From Deltaproteobacteria bacterium (GTDB lineage: Bacteria; Myxococcota_A; UBA9160; SZUA-336), in NCBI GenBank assembly GCA_029261925.1, contig JAJDAJ010000037.1, positions 1-64,000 of the forward strand: a DNA stretch of 64,000 bases, read 5' to 3'. Position 1 is the stretch's first letter; each line of letters begins with the position of its first letter. The position numbers and the translations under genes are program-made. Shown here one piece after another: positions 8,179 through 17,172 of the stretch. The notes below the pieces were generated by a model. It did not search any database, was not told the DNA's origin, and saw only the letters and a list, made by a program, of their open reading frames with translations.

Positions 8179-9774
8179 TCAGGAGTCCCGCAGGGAGTCG
8201 ATGATCTGCCCGCGCGAGCCCTCGACGCGCTCGCGGATCGCGTCGCGGCGCTCCTGGAGCTCCGCGTGCGTGAACGAGTCGGCGTCCGGATCGAGGCCCA
8301 GCGAGTCGCGCAGCATGCCCAGGTCGAGCGCGTGGTCGCGCGGATCGAAGCCGATGTCGCGAGCGATGCGCTCGCCGTGCGTGGTGATGAAGTACGCGTA
8401 GATTCCCGCGACCTCGTCGAAGAGGTTCAGCTCCGGAGCGAGCACGGCGATCGCGCCGTCGAAGAAGAGCATGCCCTTCACGTAGAGCATCAGGTGCTTG
8501 GGAAGGCGCGCCCCCTGCGCCAGCAGGGTGCGCAGCACTCCCTGCATCTCCGCCACGAGATCCTCGCTCGACATCTTCAGCGGGTCGGGGGCGCGCGCGC
8601 CGTTGCCCAGGTGCAGCACCGCGGCGAGCGCCTCGAGGTCCGCGTCGGCGTCCAGGGCGCCCAGATCGCGCAGCGCCTCGAGGTGCCCGCGAACGTCGCC
8701 CGCGGCGGCCGTCAGCATCATGCGCAGGAACGCGACGCGCTCACGCGGGGTCATCCGCCCGGTGATCCCGTAGTCGTACAGCACCACGCGACCGTCGGCG
8801 GCGACCGCCAGGTTCCCGCCGTGCAGGTCGCCGTGGAATACGCCGTGGATCATGGCGCCCTCGAGGAACGAGATCAGCAGGGCGCGCACGACCTCTCCGG
8901 TGTCGATCCCCGCCGCGCGCATGCCGGCCGCGTCCTCGTAGCCGTGACCGTCGAGGCGCTCCATCACCAGCACTCGCCGGGTCACCAGCTCGGGATGCGG
9001 CCGCGGCACGATGACCGGCCGCAGGCCCAGGTCGGGCAGCACCGCCGCCACGTCGAGCATGTTCTGCGCCTCGAGCCGGAAGTCCAGCTCCTCGGACACC
9101 GTCTCCGCGAACAGCTGGACCACGGCCGGGGGGTTCGCCAGGGCCGCCACGGGGATCCGGCCCACCAGGTAGGGCGCCACCCAGGACAGCGCGGCGACGT
9201 CGCGCCAGATGGCGACGTCGATCGCGGGGCGCTGCACCTTCACGACCACGTGCTCACCGCTGGCGAGCGTGGCCGCGTGCACCTGCGCGATCGACGCGGA
9301 CGCGAGCGGCTCGCGCTCGAAGGCGGCGAACACCGCGTCCAGGGGCCGCCCGAGGTCGGCCTCGACGATCGCTCGCACGGCCTCGAACGGCGCCGCCGGC
9401 ACCCGATCGCGCAGCAGCCTGAACTCGTCGACGACCTCGTCCGGGAACAGTCCCCGGCCCGACGACACGATCTGCCCGAGCTTGACGTACGAGGGACCGA
9501 GCCGCTCGAAGACGCGACGCAGGCGCCGCGCCAGCGCCGCGCGCACGGCCGATCGCTCGCCGTCGCGCTCGCGCAGCCACCAGATCCCGAGCGCGCCGCC
9601 GATCAGCAGCAGCGAGTACAGCAGCCGCCCGAGCGGCGGCACGCGCCGCCGACGGGTGCGGCCGGGCACACCGGCACGCACGCGCTCGCGAAGCGCCGCG
9701 CCGCCGCGAGCCCAGGTCAGGCTGCCGACCTCGACCACCCACGGTCCCGCGGCGCTGAACGCTCCCTGCTCCAC
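8179..9774 (-). CDS. ABC1/UbiB-family atypical kinase
   Basis: A 531-residue ABC1 (ADCK/UbiB) family protein, a kinase-like ATPase linked to isoprenoid-quinone biosynthesis or lipid homeostasis. Residues around 50-65 are hydrophobic (LLYSLLLIGGALGIWWL), suggesting an N-terminal membrane anchor rather than the usual C-terminal pair. Diagnostic motifs are in order: YVKLGQIVSSR-like KxGQ segment, the alanine-rich loop LASASIAQVHAA, VVKVQRP with the ATP-binding Lys, HGDLHGGN as catalytic loop and YDYG in place of DFG. It sits 39 bases downstream of the SCO gene and 4 bases upstream of the repeat protein. The GTG start at 9774 has no good ribosome site, so the true start may be slightly downstream. 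Confidence 0.9.
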   Translation of the reverse strand: MEQGAFSAAGPWVVEVGSLTWARGGAALRERVRAGVPGRTRRRRVPPLGRLLYSLLLIGGALGIWWLRERDGERSAVRAALARRLRRVFERLGPSYVKLGQIVSSGRGLFPDEVVDEFRLLRDRVPAAPFEAVRAIVEADLGRPLDAVFAAFEREPLASASIAQVHAATLASGEHVVVKVQRPAIDVAIWRDVAALSWVAPYLVGRIPVAALANPPAVVQLFAETVSEELDFRLEAQNMLDVAAVLPDLGLRPVIVPRPHPELVTRRVLVMERLDGHGYEDAAGMRAAGIDTGEVVRALLISFLEGAMIHGVFHGDLHGGNLAVAADGRVVLYDYGITGRMTPRERVAFLRMMLTAAAGDVRGHLEALRDLGALDADADLEALAAVLHLGNGARAPDPLKMSSEDLVAEMQGVLRTLLAQGARLPKHLMLYVKGMLFFDGAIAVLAPELNLFDEVAGIYAYFITTHGERIARDIGFDPRDHALDLGMLRDSLGLDPDADSFTHAELQERRDAIRERVEGSRGQIIDSLRDS

Positions 9775-9813
9775 GTCGGAAGGCTAGCAATCCCGCGCGG
9801 CTCGCCCGCCGGG

Positions 9814-10482
9814 CTACTCCCCCCGCGAGCCCTCGCCCAGCAGCGTCAGCGCGTCGTTGACCAGCAGGCGGAGGTCGAGGAAGCCCGTGCTGTACACGTT
9901 GCGGACCGCGCCGTCCGCGTCGACCAGGAAGACGCGGAGCACGTGGCGCAGCGCCGCATCGGAGCCGGCCGGGGGCCTCAGGACGTCCTGGCCGAAGTCC
10001 GCGAGCACGGGCTCCAGGCCGGCGCGATCACGGGCCGTCAGGAAGCGCCAGCTGCCGCGCGGCGCCAGGGCGCGGCGCAGCTCCGCCATGCGCGCCGGCG
10101 TGTCGCGCCCGGGATCGAAGCTGATGGTGGCGAGCTGCACCCGGCCGGCGAGCCGCGCGTCGGCCGCGACGTGCCGGTCGAGCCGCTGGAGCAGCGCGTG
10201 GGTCGCGGGACAGGCGTGCGGGCAGCTCAGGTAGACGAAGGACACGAATCCGACCTGGCCCGGCGCCAGCTCGAGCAGCGGAGCGGGCGCACCGTCGTGC
10301 CCGAGCATCCGGTGGCCCGAGACCCGCGCAATCGCCGGCAGCTCGTACGTGCCGGGCGCGGGGGCCTCGAAGCGCGGCGCGGCGGCCTCCGGGCCGTGTG
10401 CGTGCTGCGCGGCCGCCCCACCTGCTCCCAGCAGGAGCGCGGCGGCAAGGGCCCGGGGAGCGGAGGCGCGGCGTGAACTCAT
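9814..10482 (-). CDS. SCO1/SenC-family copper/redox protein
   Basis: A thioredoxin-fold SCO protein, about 222 residues from ATG 10482. It would deliver copper to cytochrome oxidase CuA or act as a periplasmic thiol reductase. The N-terminus is a signal peptide (LAAALLLGAGGAAA) followed by a His-containing segment. The metal/redox motif is CPHACP (CxxxC), in FVYLSCPHACPATH, and the third copper ligand is likely the His in RHVLRVFLVD. A longer start at ATG 10509 exists, but it would add nine residues before the signal peptide and overlap the divergent gene. No oxidase genes are visible in the window, so its partner must lie elsewhere. Confidence 0.9.
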   Translation of the reverse strand: MSSRRASAPRALAAALLLGAGGAAAQHAHGPEAAAPRFEAPAPGTYELPAIARVSGHRMLGHDGAPAPLLELAPGQVGFVSFVYLSCPHACPATHALLQRLDRHVAADARLAGRVQLATISFDPGRDTPARMAELRRALAPRGSWRFLTARDRAGLEPVLADFGQDVLRPPAGSDAALRHVLRVFLVDADGAVRNVYSTGFLDLRLLVNDALTLLGEGSRGE

Positions 10483-10507
10483 CCGCGTCGATTGTAGACT
10501 CCCGGCC

Positions 10508-10840
10508 ATGCCTCCGCGTCAGCTTCGCCCCCGGTGGCCCGGCCCGGGCGCGCCACTCCTGGCGCTGCTCGCGTCGGCCTGCATCGCGCAGGAGTGGACC
10601 CCCCTGCGCGAGGAGGCCGAGATGATCTCGCTGAGCAACGCGCGCCGCATCTGCGACGACTACGCGGAGCGCGAGGCCACGCGCTTCGTGCCACTCGGCC
10701 AGCGCCACCCGGGCGAGCGCGATCGCGTCGACCGCAGCGAGTACGCCCGGCTGTTCCGGCGCTGCATGCGGCACCACGGCTGGGAGCTGCGCCCGCGCGA
10801 GGATGCAGCGGACGCGGAGGACGAGGCCAGCGCCGGCTAG
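10508..10840 (+). CDS. Small putative lipoprotein, function unknown
   Basis: A 110-residue protein starting with a basic N-terminus and a short hydrophobic run ending LLALLASAC, a plausible lipobox with Cys as the lipidated residue. The mature part is hydrophilic, with two further cysteines (RRICDDYAE and FRRCMRHHGW) that could form a disulfide, and an acidic tail. I do not recognise the family. The start at ATG 10508 is divergent from the SCO gene and 26 bases away, so they share a promoter region. Codon bias matches the neighbours, which supports real coding, but an exported rather than lipidated product cannot be excluded. Confidence 0.6.
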   Translation: MPPRQLRPRWPGPGAPLLALLASACIAQEWTPLREEAEMISLSNARRICDDYAEREATRFVPLGQRHPGERDRVDRSEYARLFRRCMRHHGWELRPREDAADAEDEASAG

Positions 10841-10912
10841 CGGTTGGCGCCGACACAGATGGCGCGTCCCGCGCCGGTCACGATCGCGATCCAGACCTGC
10901 GCGTCGGACTCG

Positions 10913-11755
10913 TCAGCCGCCCGCGAGCCGCTCGGCCGGCGAAGGGGTGAAGAAGAAGCTCTCGGCGTTCGAGTAGAGATACCTGTCCAGGACACCAGGA
11001 CGGAGGTCGAGGTCCGCGGCCTCGCTCGCGCAGCGTCCCATCGAGAGGACGGGAGAGTCCGAGGCGAACAGGATCCGCTCCTGGCCGCGCGTGTTCAGGA
11101 AGTGGATGAGCGCGTCGGGGAGCCGCCGGGGAGACCAGGCCGAGGTCATCAGGCGCAGGTTCGCGTACTTGAGCATCAGCCGGATCGCCGTCTCCCACCA
11201 GGGATCGGCGCCGTGGGCCATGCACAGGCGCAGCTCGGGAAAGCGAATGCAGACCCGGTCCAGGTGCATGGGGTGCTGGGCCTCGCCGGGGAGCGGGGGA
11301 CCCGGGATCCCCGTGTTCAGGCAGAGCGGCAGGTCGAGCTCGCAGCACTTCGCATACAGCGGGTAGTACACGGCGTCGCTGGGCGGGTACAGGCCGTCGC
11401 CCCAGAAGCTGGGCCCGATGATCGCGTACGCCGTCGGCAGGTCACGCACGAAGGCGCCGAGCTCGCGCAGGGTGGGCACCGGCCGCAGCAGGTCGAGGCC
11501 GCCGACGCCGAGCGCGAAGCGCTCCGGGTGCTTCTCGACGAAGCTCAGCGCGCGCGGCGACGGCTCGGAGAGCCGGGTCAGGAGAATCGCGCGCTCGACT
11601 CCCTCGCGATCCATCTCCTCGAGCAGCTCCGTCAGCTCCCGGCTCCGGAACATCGAGTCGTCGGCCCGGAAGGTGTCCTCCTTGACCCGGACCATCCAGT
11701 CCGGGGGCTCGCGATCCCCCATGTCCACGTTGACGAGACAGTCGATGGCTCTCAC
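10913..11755 (-). CDS. Amidohydrolase 2 family metal-dependent hydrolase
   Basis: A 280-residue TIM-barrel enzyme of the amidohydrolase-2 (ACMS decarboxylase-like) family. The GTG start at 11755 is supported by GGGAG eight to nine bases upstream and by the usual N-terminal pattern, although the HxH metal motif is degenerate (IDCLVNVDMG). Later elements are present: CLNTGIPGP, LCMAHGADPWW where a metal His is expected, and ILFASDSPVLSMG with the terminal Asp. Loss of the first HxH makes metal binding uncertain. It is divergent from the fused CoA-transferase with 167 bases between starts, a region holding the AT-rich box, so the two may be co-regulated. Reaction could be hydrolysis or non-oxidative decarboxylation. 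Confidence 0.8.
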   Translation of the reverse strand: MRAIDCLVNVDMGDREPPDWMVRVKEDTFRADDSMFRSRELTELLEEMDREGVERAILLTRLSEPSPRALSFVEKHPERFALGVGGLDLLRPVPTLRELGAFVRDLPTAYAIIGPSFWGDGLYPPSDAVYYPLYAKCCELDLPLCLNTGIPGPPLPGEAQHPMHLDRVCIRFPELRLCMAHGADPWWETAIRLMLKYANLRLMTSAWSPRRLPDALIHFLNTRGQERILFASDSPVLSMGRCASEAADLDLRPGVLDRYLYSNAESFFFTPSPAERLAGG

Positions 11756-11878
11756 GATCGTGCTCCCTTCCAGGGCCGGGCCATGGGAAGGCCGTCCCCC
11801 TCCCGCCGCGCAGCGCGAACGCGCGCGAGCGAACCGCCCGGTCACTGCGCGGCCCGGGGCCCTCTGCGCGCCACATCC

Positions 11879-11891
11879 GATATCATATATG
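11879..11891. promoter_or_regulatory. Putative operator box, AT-only palindromic core
   Basis: The 13-base element GATATCATATATG, containing the palindrome CATATATG, lies 32 bases before the fused CoA-transferase start. It matches 11 of 13 bases of the element at 22974-22986 that overlaps the start of the GntR-type regulator. Both stand out in about 70 percent GC sequence. It could also be part of a -10 region; no convincing -35 is seen. Confidence 0.5.
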
Positions 11892-11922
11892 AGGGACCCA
11901 GTGGACCCGCCGGGGATCGCCC

Positions 11923-13737
11923 ATGAGCACGAACGCGGATGCATCCGACCTCCTGCCCTGGCGGGACGTGCTCGCCCGCCGCTTCAGCGAGCCCCTTCAC
12001 GTGTCGGGAGTCGACAAGCGCCTGCCGATGAGCGAGGCGATCGGGCGCTTCGTGGCTCCGGGCATGCGGCTGAACGTGGCCTACCTGCAGGGGCGGCCCA
12101 ACGCCCTGGTCCACGAGCTCGCGCGCACGTTCCAGGGACGCGACCCGCGTTTCGAGTTCTACGGCTCCTCGCTCGTCAGCAACTTCGCGGTGCTCGTGCA
12201 GCAGCGACTGCTGCGCAAGGCCACGGTGTCGTTCGTCGGAGAGGGGATCCCGACGCCCGGTCCCAGCCCCGCCGTGCAGCGCGCCCTGGCGCGGGGCGAG
12301 CTGGAGCTCGAGAACCTGACCATGCTGACGATCCCGCTGCGGCTCCTGGCCGGAGCGATGGGGCTTCCCTTCATCCCGACGCGCTCCCTGTCCGGCAGCT
12401 CCATCGCGGAGGAGGCGACCGCAGCCGGGACCTACCTGGAGCTCGACGACCCGTTCGGCAGTGGCGACACCGCGGGTCTCCTGAGCGCCTATCAACCCGA
12501 CATCGCCCTGGCCCACGTCTGGGCGGCGGACACGGCGGGCAATGCCCTGGTCTATCCACCCTTCGCCGAGAATGTGTACGGGCTGCTGGCCGCGAAGCAG
12601 GGCGTGATCCTGTCCGCCGAGAGGATCGTCCCCACCGACTTCCTGCGCCGCCACGCCGATCACGTCCACGTTCCGGGGGAGATCGTCCGCGCGGTCTGCG
12701 AGGCCCCCTACGGCTCTCACCCCGTCGGCTTCTACGCCCAGGGCATCGAGGGCCTGCGCTCCTACGCCAACGACTACGACTGGATCGCGCTGCATCGCGA
12801 CGCGGCGCGCGACGAGTCCGCCTACGCGGACTTCGTCGAGGAGTGGGTACACGGCGTCGGAAGCCACGAGGGCTACCTGGCCAAGCTCGGCGAGGCGCGC
12901 CTCGAGTCCCTTCACGCCACGGCGGAGCCCGGGTCCTGGCGACCGGAGATCGACGCGGCCGCGGAGCGCCTGGACGCGGTGCTTCCGCCCAGCCCGATCG
13001 AGACCATGATCGTGCACGCGGGGCGACATCTCGCCACGCGGATCCGGGAGCAGGAGTTCGAGACCGTCCTGGCGGGCGTGGGCCAGGCCACCCTGATGGC
13101 CTGGCTCGCCCTCCACGCACTGCGCGACGAGGGGATCGAGATCGCGCTCATGCTCGAGACCGGCGTGCTGGGACACGATCCGCGGCCCGCGGACCCGTTC
13201 GGCTTCAACTACCGCAACCTGCCCACGGCGAGGATGCTCACGGACATCTTCGGAATCCTGGCGCTGCACGGAGGCGGCGCCCAGAACCGCTGCATCGGCA
13301 CGCTCGGCGCGGCCCAGGTCGATCGTCGCGGCAACCTCAACAGCACCTACGGCGCCGACGGCTCCTTCCTCACCGGCTCGGGCGGCGCCAACGACATCGC
13401 ATCGACCGCCCGCGAGGTGGCCGTGGTCGCGGCCCTGCGGCCGGGCAGCTTCGTCGAGAAGGTGGACTACGTGACCAGCCCGGCGCGCGCCGTGCAGAGC
13501 GTGACGACGAACTTCGGCCGCTTCGAGAAGCGCGGCGGGGAGCTGGTCCTGACCGGCTACGTCGAGTCCGCCGGTCCCGATCGCGAGAGCGTGCTGCGCG
13601 AGATCCAGGGCCGCTGCGGCTTCGAGCTACGCGTGGCCGACGACCTCGAGGCCATGGGGCCGCCCGACGCGGAGGAACTGGCGCTGCTGCGCCTGTTCGA
13701 TCCCGAGCGCCTCTTCCTCGGACGCACCCGGACCTGA
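11923..13737 (+). CDS. Family I CoA-transferase, alpha-beta fusion (glutaconate CoA-transferase/IpdAB-like)
   Basis: A 604-residue protein holding both halves of a family I CoA-transferase that is normally two subunits. Residues about 30-330 match the alpha subunit: VSFVGEGIPTPGPSP, then LAHVWAADTAGNA and ILSAERIVPTDFL. Residues about 365-600 match the beta subunit: LETGVLG with Glu412 at the position of the catalytic glutamate, then TLGAAQVDRRGNLNST and GSGGANDIAS. Related enzymes transfer CoA to dicarboxylates (GctAB) or hydrolytically open a ring during steroid degradation (IpdAB). The ETG motif favours CoA-transferase chemistry, but hydrolysis is possible. The putative operator upstream suggests control with the 18-31 kb catabolic locus. 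Confidence 0.85.
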   Translation: MSTNADASDLLPWRDVLARRFSEPLHVSGVDKRLPMSEAIGRFVAPGMRLNVAYLQGRPNALVHELARTFQGRDPRFEFYGSSLVSNFAVLVQQRLLRKATVSFVGEGIPTPGPSPAVQRALARGELELENLTMLTIPLRLLAGAMGLPFIPTRSLSGSSIAEEATAAGTYLELDDPFGSGDTAGLLSAYQPDIALAHVWAADTAGNALVYPPFAENVYGLLAAKQGVILSAERIVPTDFLRRHADHVHVPGEIVRAVCEAPYGSHPVGFYAQGIEGLRSYANDYDWIALHRDAARDESAYADFVEEWVHGVGSHEGYLAKLGEARLESLHATAEPGSWRPEIDAAAERLDAVLPPSPIETMIVHAGRHLATRIREQEFETVLAGVGQATLMAWLALHALRDEGIEIALMLETGVLGHDPRPADPFGFNYRNLPTARMLTDIFGILALHGGGAQNRCIGTLGAAQVDRRGNLNSTYGADGSFLTGSGGANDIASTAREVAVVAALRPGSFVEKVDYVTSPARAVQSVTTNFGRFEKRGGELVLTGYVESAGPDRESVLREIQGRCGFELRVADDLEAMGPPDAEELALLRLFDPERLFLGRTRT

Positions 13738-13778
13738 GCGAGCGCACGCGGACCGACGCCGGGCGGGCCGCGAGCGCA

Positions 13779-14381
13779 TCACGGAACGGAGGCAGGGCCC
13801 TGGCGCCGCCTGATCCGCAGGACGTCACCCCCCGTGGTCTGGCAGGTGCCCGAAGCACCTCCCGGCAGACCCCGGGTCGCGTCGACGAGCTCCAGCTGAC
13901 AGCGCATGAGACCGCCGCGGTCGCCGTCGAGGGCCGCCAGGACCGAGCGGCTGTAGTGGCGCCGGAGCGCGCCGAGCGTGATCCCGTCGGCGCCCGGACG
14001 CAGTCCGCCGGGATCCTCCCCGAAGCCCTCGAACCGGTCCGACGCCCAGATGAGGTGCATCCGGCGCAGGCGTGCCTCGTCCGCATTCTCGCCCAGTCGC
14101 AGGTAGCTCCCGGCGTAGCGCTCGCCGTCGGGCCCCAGCTGCACGACGAGCCTGCCCTTACCCACCTGCTCACGCTGGTACGACAGCGCGACCTTCTCCG
14201 TCGACCCGGCGGGCGATTCCCAGGCCGCGACCAGCAGGCCCGAGCCCGGCGACGCGCAGCCGAGCAGGCCCCAGCACGACACCAGCGCGAGCCAGCCCGC
14301 CGGGCGGATACCCCGATCCGCGGGCTCCTCCGCGTTCTCGCTCCCCCACTCCACGCCCCGCTCGATCTTCACGGACGTCAT
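13779..14381 (-). CDS. Putative lipoprotein of unknown function
   Basis: A 200-residue protein with a hydrophobic segment (AGWLALVSCWGLLGCASPGS) containing a clear lipobox, LLGC, at about residues 39-42. The unusually long charged N-terminal stretch before it suggests the real start may lie downstream, but no better ATG is obvious. The mature domain is rich in beta-type sequence (KGRLVVQLGPDGERYAGSY) with two cysteines late in the chain (RCQLELV and GTCQTTGG), consistent with one disulfide. No family recognised. It lies 84 bases downstream of fadE on the same strand and converges on the fused CoA-transferase. Confidence 0.65.
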   Translation of the reverse strand: MTSVKIERGVEWGSENAEEPADRGIRPAGWLALVSCWGLLGCASPGSGLLVAAWESPAGSTEKVALSYQREQVGKGRLVVQLGPDGERYAGSYLRLGENADEARLRRMHLIWASDRFEGFGEDPGGLRPGADGITLGALRRHYSRSVLAALDGDRGGLMRCQLELVDATRGLPGGASGTCQTTGGDVLRIRRRQGPASVP

Positions 14382-14465
14382 CCTATCGCGCCGGCGCCGC
14401 CGGTCCCTCCCCGCCGCCTTCTCCAGGTCGTCCGGTGGAACGCAGCTTCGAGTACATCGGTGCCG

Positions 14466-16877
14466 TCAGCGGCGGAGCTTGCGGTAGTCGTCGGCCGCGA
14501 AGGCGTCCACCTGGATCACCTCCTCGCGCGCGGCGTCGGCCGCGTGCAGCGCCTCGATCTCGGCCCCGGAGATCACGCCGGCCGCGAGCGCCGCGCTTGC
14601 CAGCGCCTCGCCAGGCGCGTGCTCCAGCACGCCCTCGCGGACCGCGGCCCGCAGCTTCGCCTCGACGGGCAGGGCAGCGATGGCCTTGCCGAGCGCCGCT
14701 TCCAGGCGCCCCAGGCCGACCTCATCGGGCGGCGGGATGAAGATGCCCGACGTCAGGCGCTCGCGCGTCTCGGGAACGTCGAGCACGGCCGCGGCGACCG
14801 CGCTGATCGCGGCGTCGGCGGGTCCGCGCTCGCGCCGGCCCAGGGGAAACACCAGGGGGCGCAGCAGCCAGGCGATCGGGCGGGCGGGCAGGTTGCGCAG
14901 CACGCCGTCGAGCGCCTCCTCGGCCCTGGCCAGGGCGTGCTCGCACGCCCAGCGCACGAGTGCGCGATCGGTCGGCGGCGTCTGCGCGTCGACGAAGCGC
15001 TTGAGCGTCGCCGATGCCAGGTACATCCAGCCCAGCGCATCGGCGAGCCGGCCGGTGATCATCTCCCGGCGCTTGAGCTGGCCCCCGAGGCTGACCATGC
15101 AAGCGTCGGAGATGAGGGCGAACGCGGCGCTGATCCGCGACAGCCGCTGCACGTAGCGGCGCGCGGGGCCCGGCGGGGCGCCGCGCTCGAGGCGCCCGCC
15201 CGACAGGCCGAGCAGCAGCGCGCGCCCGGCGTTCGAGCACGTGTGCGCGACGTGACCGAAGAAGGCGCGGTCGAAGCCCTCGAGGTCGTCGGCCTCCACG
15301 GCCTCGATCTCCGCGAGCGCGAACGGATGGCAGCGGATCGCCCCCTGGCCGTAGATGATCATCGAGCGGGTCAGGATGTTCGCCCCCTCGACCGTGATCC
15401 CGACCGGAACGGCGTCGTACACGCGGCCCAGCACATTGCGTGGCCCGCGCTGGATCGCGGCGCCGGCGCGCACGTCCATGGCGTCGTTCGTGACCTGACG
15501 CAGCGCGTCGGTCAGGTACGTCTTGGCGATCGCGGAGAGCACCGCGGGCTGCTCGCCCGCGTCGACGCTGGCCGCAGTGAGCACGCGGGTCGCGTCCATC
15601 AGGTAGGTGAGCCCGGCCATCCGGGCCAGCGGCTCCTCCACGCCCTCGAAGCGCCCGATCGGCGTGTCGAACTGCTCGCGGACCATGGCGTAGGCGCTCA
15701 CCACGCGCGTGGCGAGCTTGGCCCCGCCGACGGAGAGCGACGGCAGCGAGATCGCGCGTCCTGCGGCCAGGCTCTGCATCAGCATGCGCCAGCCCTGGCC
15801 AGCACGCTCGGCGCCCCCGATGATGAAGTCGAGCGGCACGAAGACGCCGCGGCCGACGGTGGGACCGTTCTGGAACGGGATGCCCATCGGATCGTGGCGC
15901 GCACCTATCTCGATGCCGGGGAGATCCGCGGGGATCAGGGCGCACGTGATGCCCAGGTCGGTCTCCCCGCCGAGCAGTCGCTCGGGGTCCAGCAGCCGGA
16001 AGGCCAGACCGATGAGCGTCGCGACCGGAGCCAGCGTGATGTAGCGCTTGCGCCAGTCGAGGCGCATGCCCAGGACCTCGCGCCCCTCGTAGGTACCGCG
16101 GCAGACGATGCCTTCACTCTGCGTGGCCGCGGCATCGCTTCCAGCCTCGGGGCCCGTCAGCGCGAAGCAGGGGATCTCCTCGCCGCGCGCGAGACGCGGC
16201 AGGTAGTGCTCGCGCTGAGTGTCGGTCCCGTAGTGCAGCAGCAGCTCCGCGGGTCCCAGCGAGTTCGGGACCATCGCCGTGACCGATGCGGTGATGCTGC
16301 GGCTCGAGATCTTCTGGACCACGGCCGAGTGGGCCCGCGCCGAGAACCCCAGTCCCCCGTGCTCCTCGGGAATGATCATCCCGAAGAAGCGGTTCTCCCG
16401 CAGGAACTTCCAGACGGACTGCGGCAGATCCCCAGCCTGGGACACGTCCCAGTCGTCGAGCATCTGGCAGAGCTCCTCGACGGGACCGTCGAGGAAGGCC
16501 CGCTCGCTCTCGCTCAGCTCCGCGATCCGGAAGTCGAAGAGCACGGACCAGTCGGGTGCACCGGAGAAGAGCTCCCGGTCCCACCACACCGTTCCGGCCT
16601 CGAGGGCGATCCGCTCCGTCTCCCCGAGTCGCGGCAGCAGCCGGGCGACGCGTGGCATCAGCTGCGGGGTGATCCAGCGCCGGCGCAGCTCGGGTCGGCC
16701 GAAGAGCAGCGCGAGCGCTGCGAACGGCAGGCCGACGGCCAGCGCCGACAGGCTGCCGGACAGGCCCCAGCCGAGCAGGAGCAGGCCCCCACCCGCCACC
16801 CAGGCCCAGTAGGCGTGCCGGGCAAACAGCAGCCCCAGCAGCACCGCGATCGGGACCAGGATCCAGGCGAGCGTCAT
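14466..16877 (-). CDS. fadE: Acyl-CoA dehydrogenase, FadE type
   Basis: An 803-residue long acyl-CoA dehydrogenase of the E. coli FadE class (814 aa). Two hydrophobic segments at residues 1-60 anchor it to the inner membrane. The flavin dehydrogenase domain follows, with FALTGPEAGSDA for FAD and substrate binding. The catalytic base is most likely Glu497 in ITVEGANILTRS. A FadE-specific C-terminal domain ends in EEVIQVDAFAADDYRK. It would introduce the alpha-beta double bond in fatty acyl-CoAs, the first step of beta-oxidation. The gene is divergent from an MFS transporter across a 295-base intergenic region. Confidence 0.95.
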   Translation of the reverse strand: MTLAWILVPIAVLLGLLFARHAYWAWVAGGGLLLLGWGLSGSLSALAVGLPFAALALLFGRPELRRRWITPQLMPRVARLLPRLGETERIALEAGTVWWDRELFSGAPDWSVLFDFRIAELSESERAFLDGPVEELCQMLDDWDVSQAGDLPQSVWKFLRENRFFGMIIPEEHGGLGFSARAHSAVVQKISSRSITASVTAMVPNSLGPAELLLHYGTDTQREHYLPRLARGEEIPCFALTGPEAGSDAAATQSEGIVCRGTYEGREVLGMRLDWRKRYITLAPVATLIGLAFRLLDPERLLGGETDLGITCALIPADLPGIEIGARHDPMGIPFQNGPTVGRGVFVPLDFIIGGAERAGQGWRMLMQSLAAGRAISLPSLSVGGAKLATRVVSAYAMVREQFDTPIGRFEGVEEPLARMAGLTYLMDATRVLTAASVDAGEQPAVLSAIAKTYLTDALRQVTNDAMDVRAGAAIQRGPRNVLGRVYDAVPVGITVEGANILTRSMIIYGQGAIRCHPFALAEIEAVEADDLEGFDRAFFGHVAHTCSNAGRALLLGLSGGRLERGAPPGPARRYVQRLSRISAAFALISDACMVSLGGQLKRREMITGRLADALGWMYLASATLKRFVDAQTPPTDRALVRWACEHALARAEEALDGVLRNLPARPIAWLLRPLVFPLGRRERGPADAAISAVAAAVLDVPETRERLTSGIFIPPPDEVGLGRLEAALGKAIAALPVEAKLRAAVREGVLEHAPGEALASAALAAGVISGAEIEALHAADAAREEVIQVDAFAADDYRKLRR

Positions 16878-17172
16878 CGATCATCCCCTCTGATCTGGCG
16901 CGCTCCCCGAGGAAGCCAGGAGTGTCGGGCGGCTCCGGTTCCAGCCGTAGCCAGGCGGATGGTAGCCATTGCGCCGGGGCGTGCGCGAGATCCGGGCGGG
17001 ACTCGCCGCCGAGGTGCTCCTCGGATCGGTGCCCCACGAGCTGCTCCACATGCCGCGACGCATGCTCGGGCTCGTCCGAGCGGCCCTTCGGTCTACTGGG
17101 CACGGGATGCCATATAGTGACTGCGCGACCGGTTCCGGAGTCCGTGACCCGTGCTTCGTGAGAGGGATCTTG
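16878..17172. other. Divergent intergenic region, fadE / MFS transporter
   Basis: The longest non-coding stretch in the window (295 bases). It must carry promoters for both divergent genes. An AT-rich element, GATGCCATATAGTG (17106-17119), lies 53 bases before the transporter start and partly resembles the boxes at 11879 and 22974. TATAGT within it could be a -10, but no -35 lies at proper spacing. Nothing else is recognised. Confidence 0.4.

Noticed and set aside
8068..10476. An 802-codon frame antisense to the ABC1 kinase and SCO genes
   Set aside because: Low-complexity His/Arg-rich product without family motifs; both minus-strand genes have clear motifs.
11418..17117. A 5.7-kb open frame on the plus strand (1899 codons)
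   Set aside because: It is the antisense/alternate-frame shadow of the fused CoA-transferase, the lipoprotein and fadE. Composition is Arg/Gly/Ala/Pro-rich without motifs, as expected at high GC.
17106..17118. TATAGT as a -10 promoter of the MFS gene
   Set aside because: No -35-like hexamer at 16-18 bases upstream. Kept only as a weak operator-like match.
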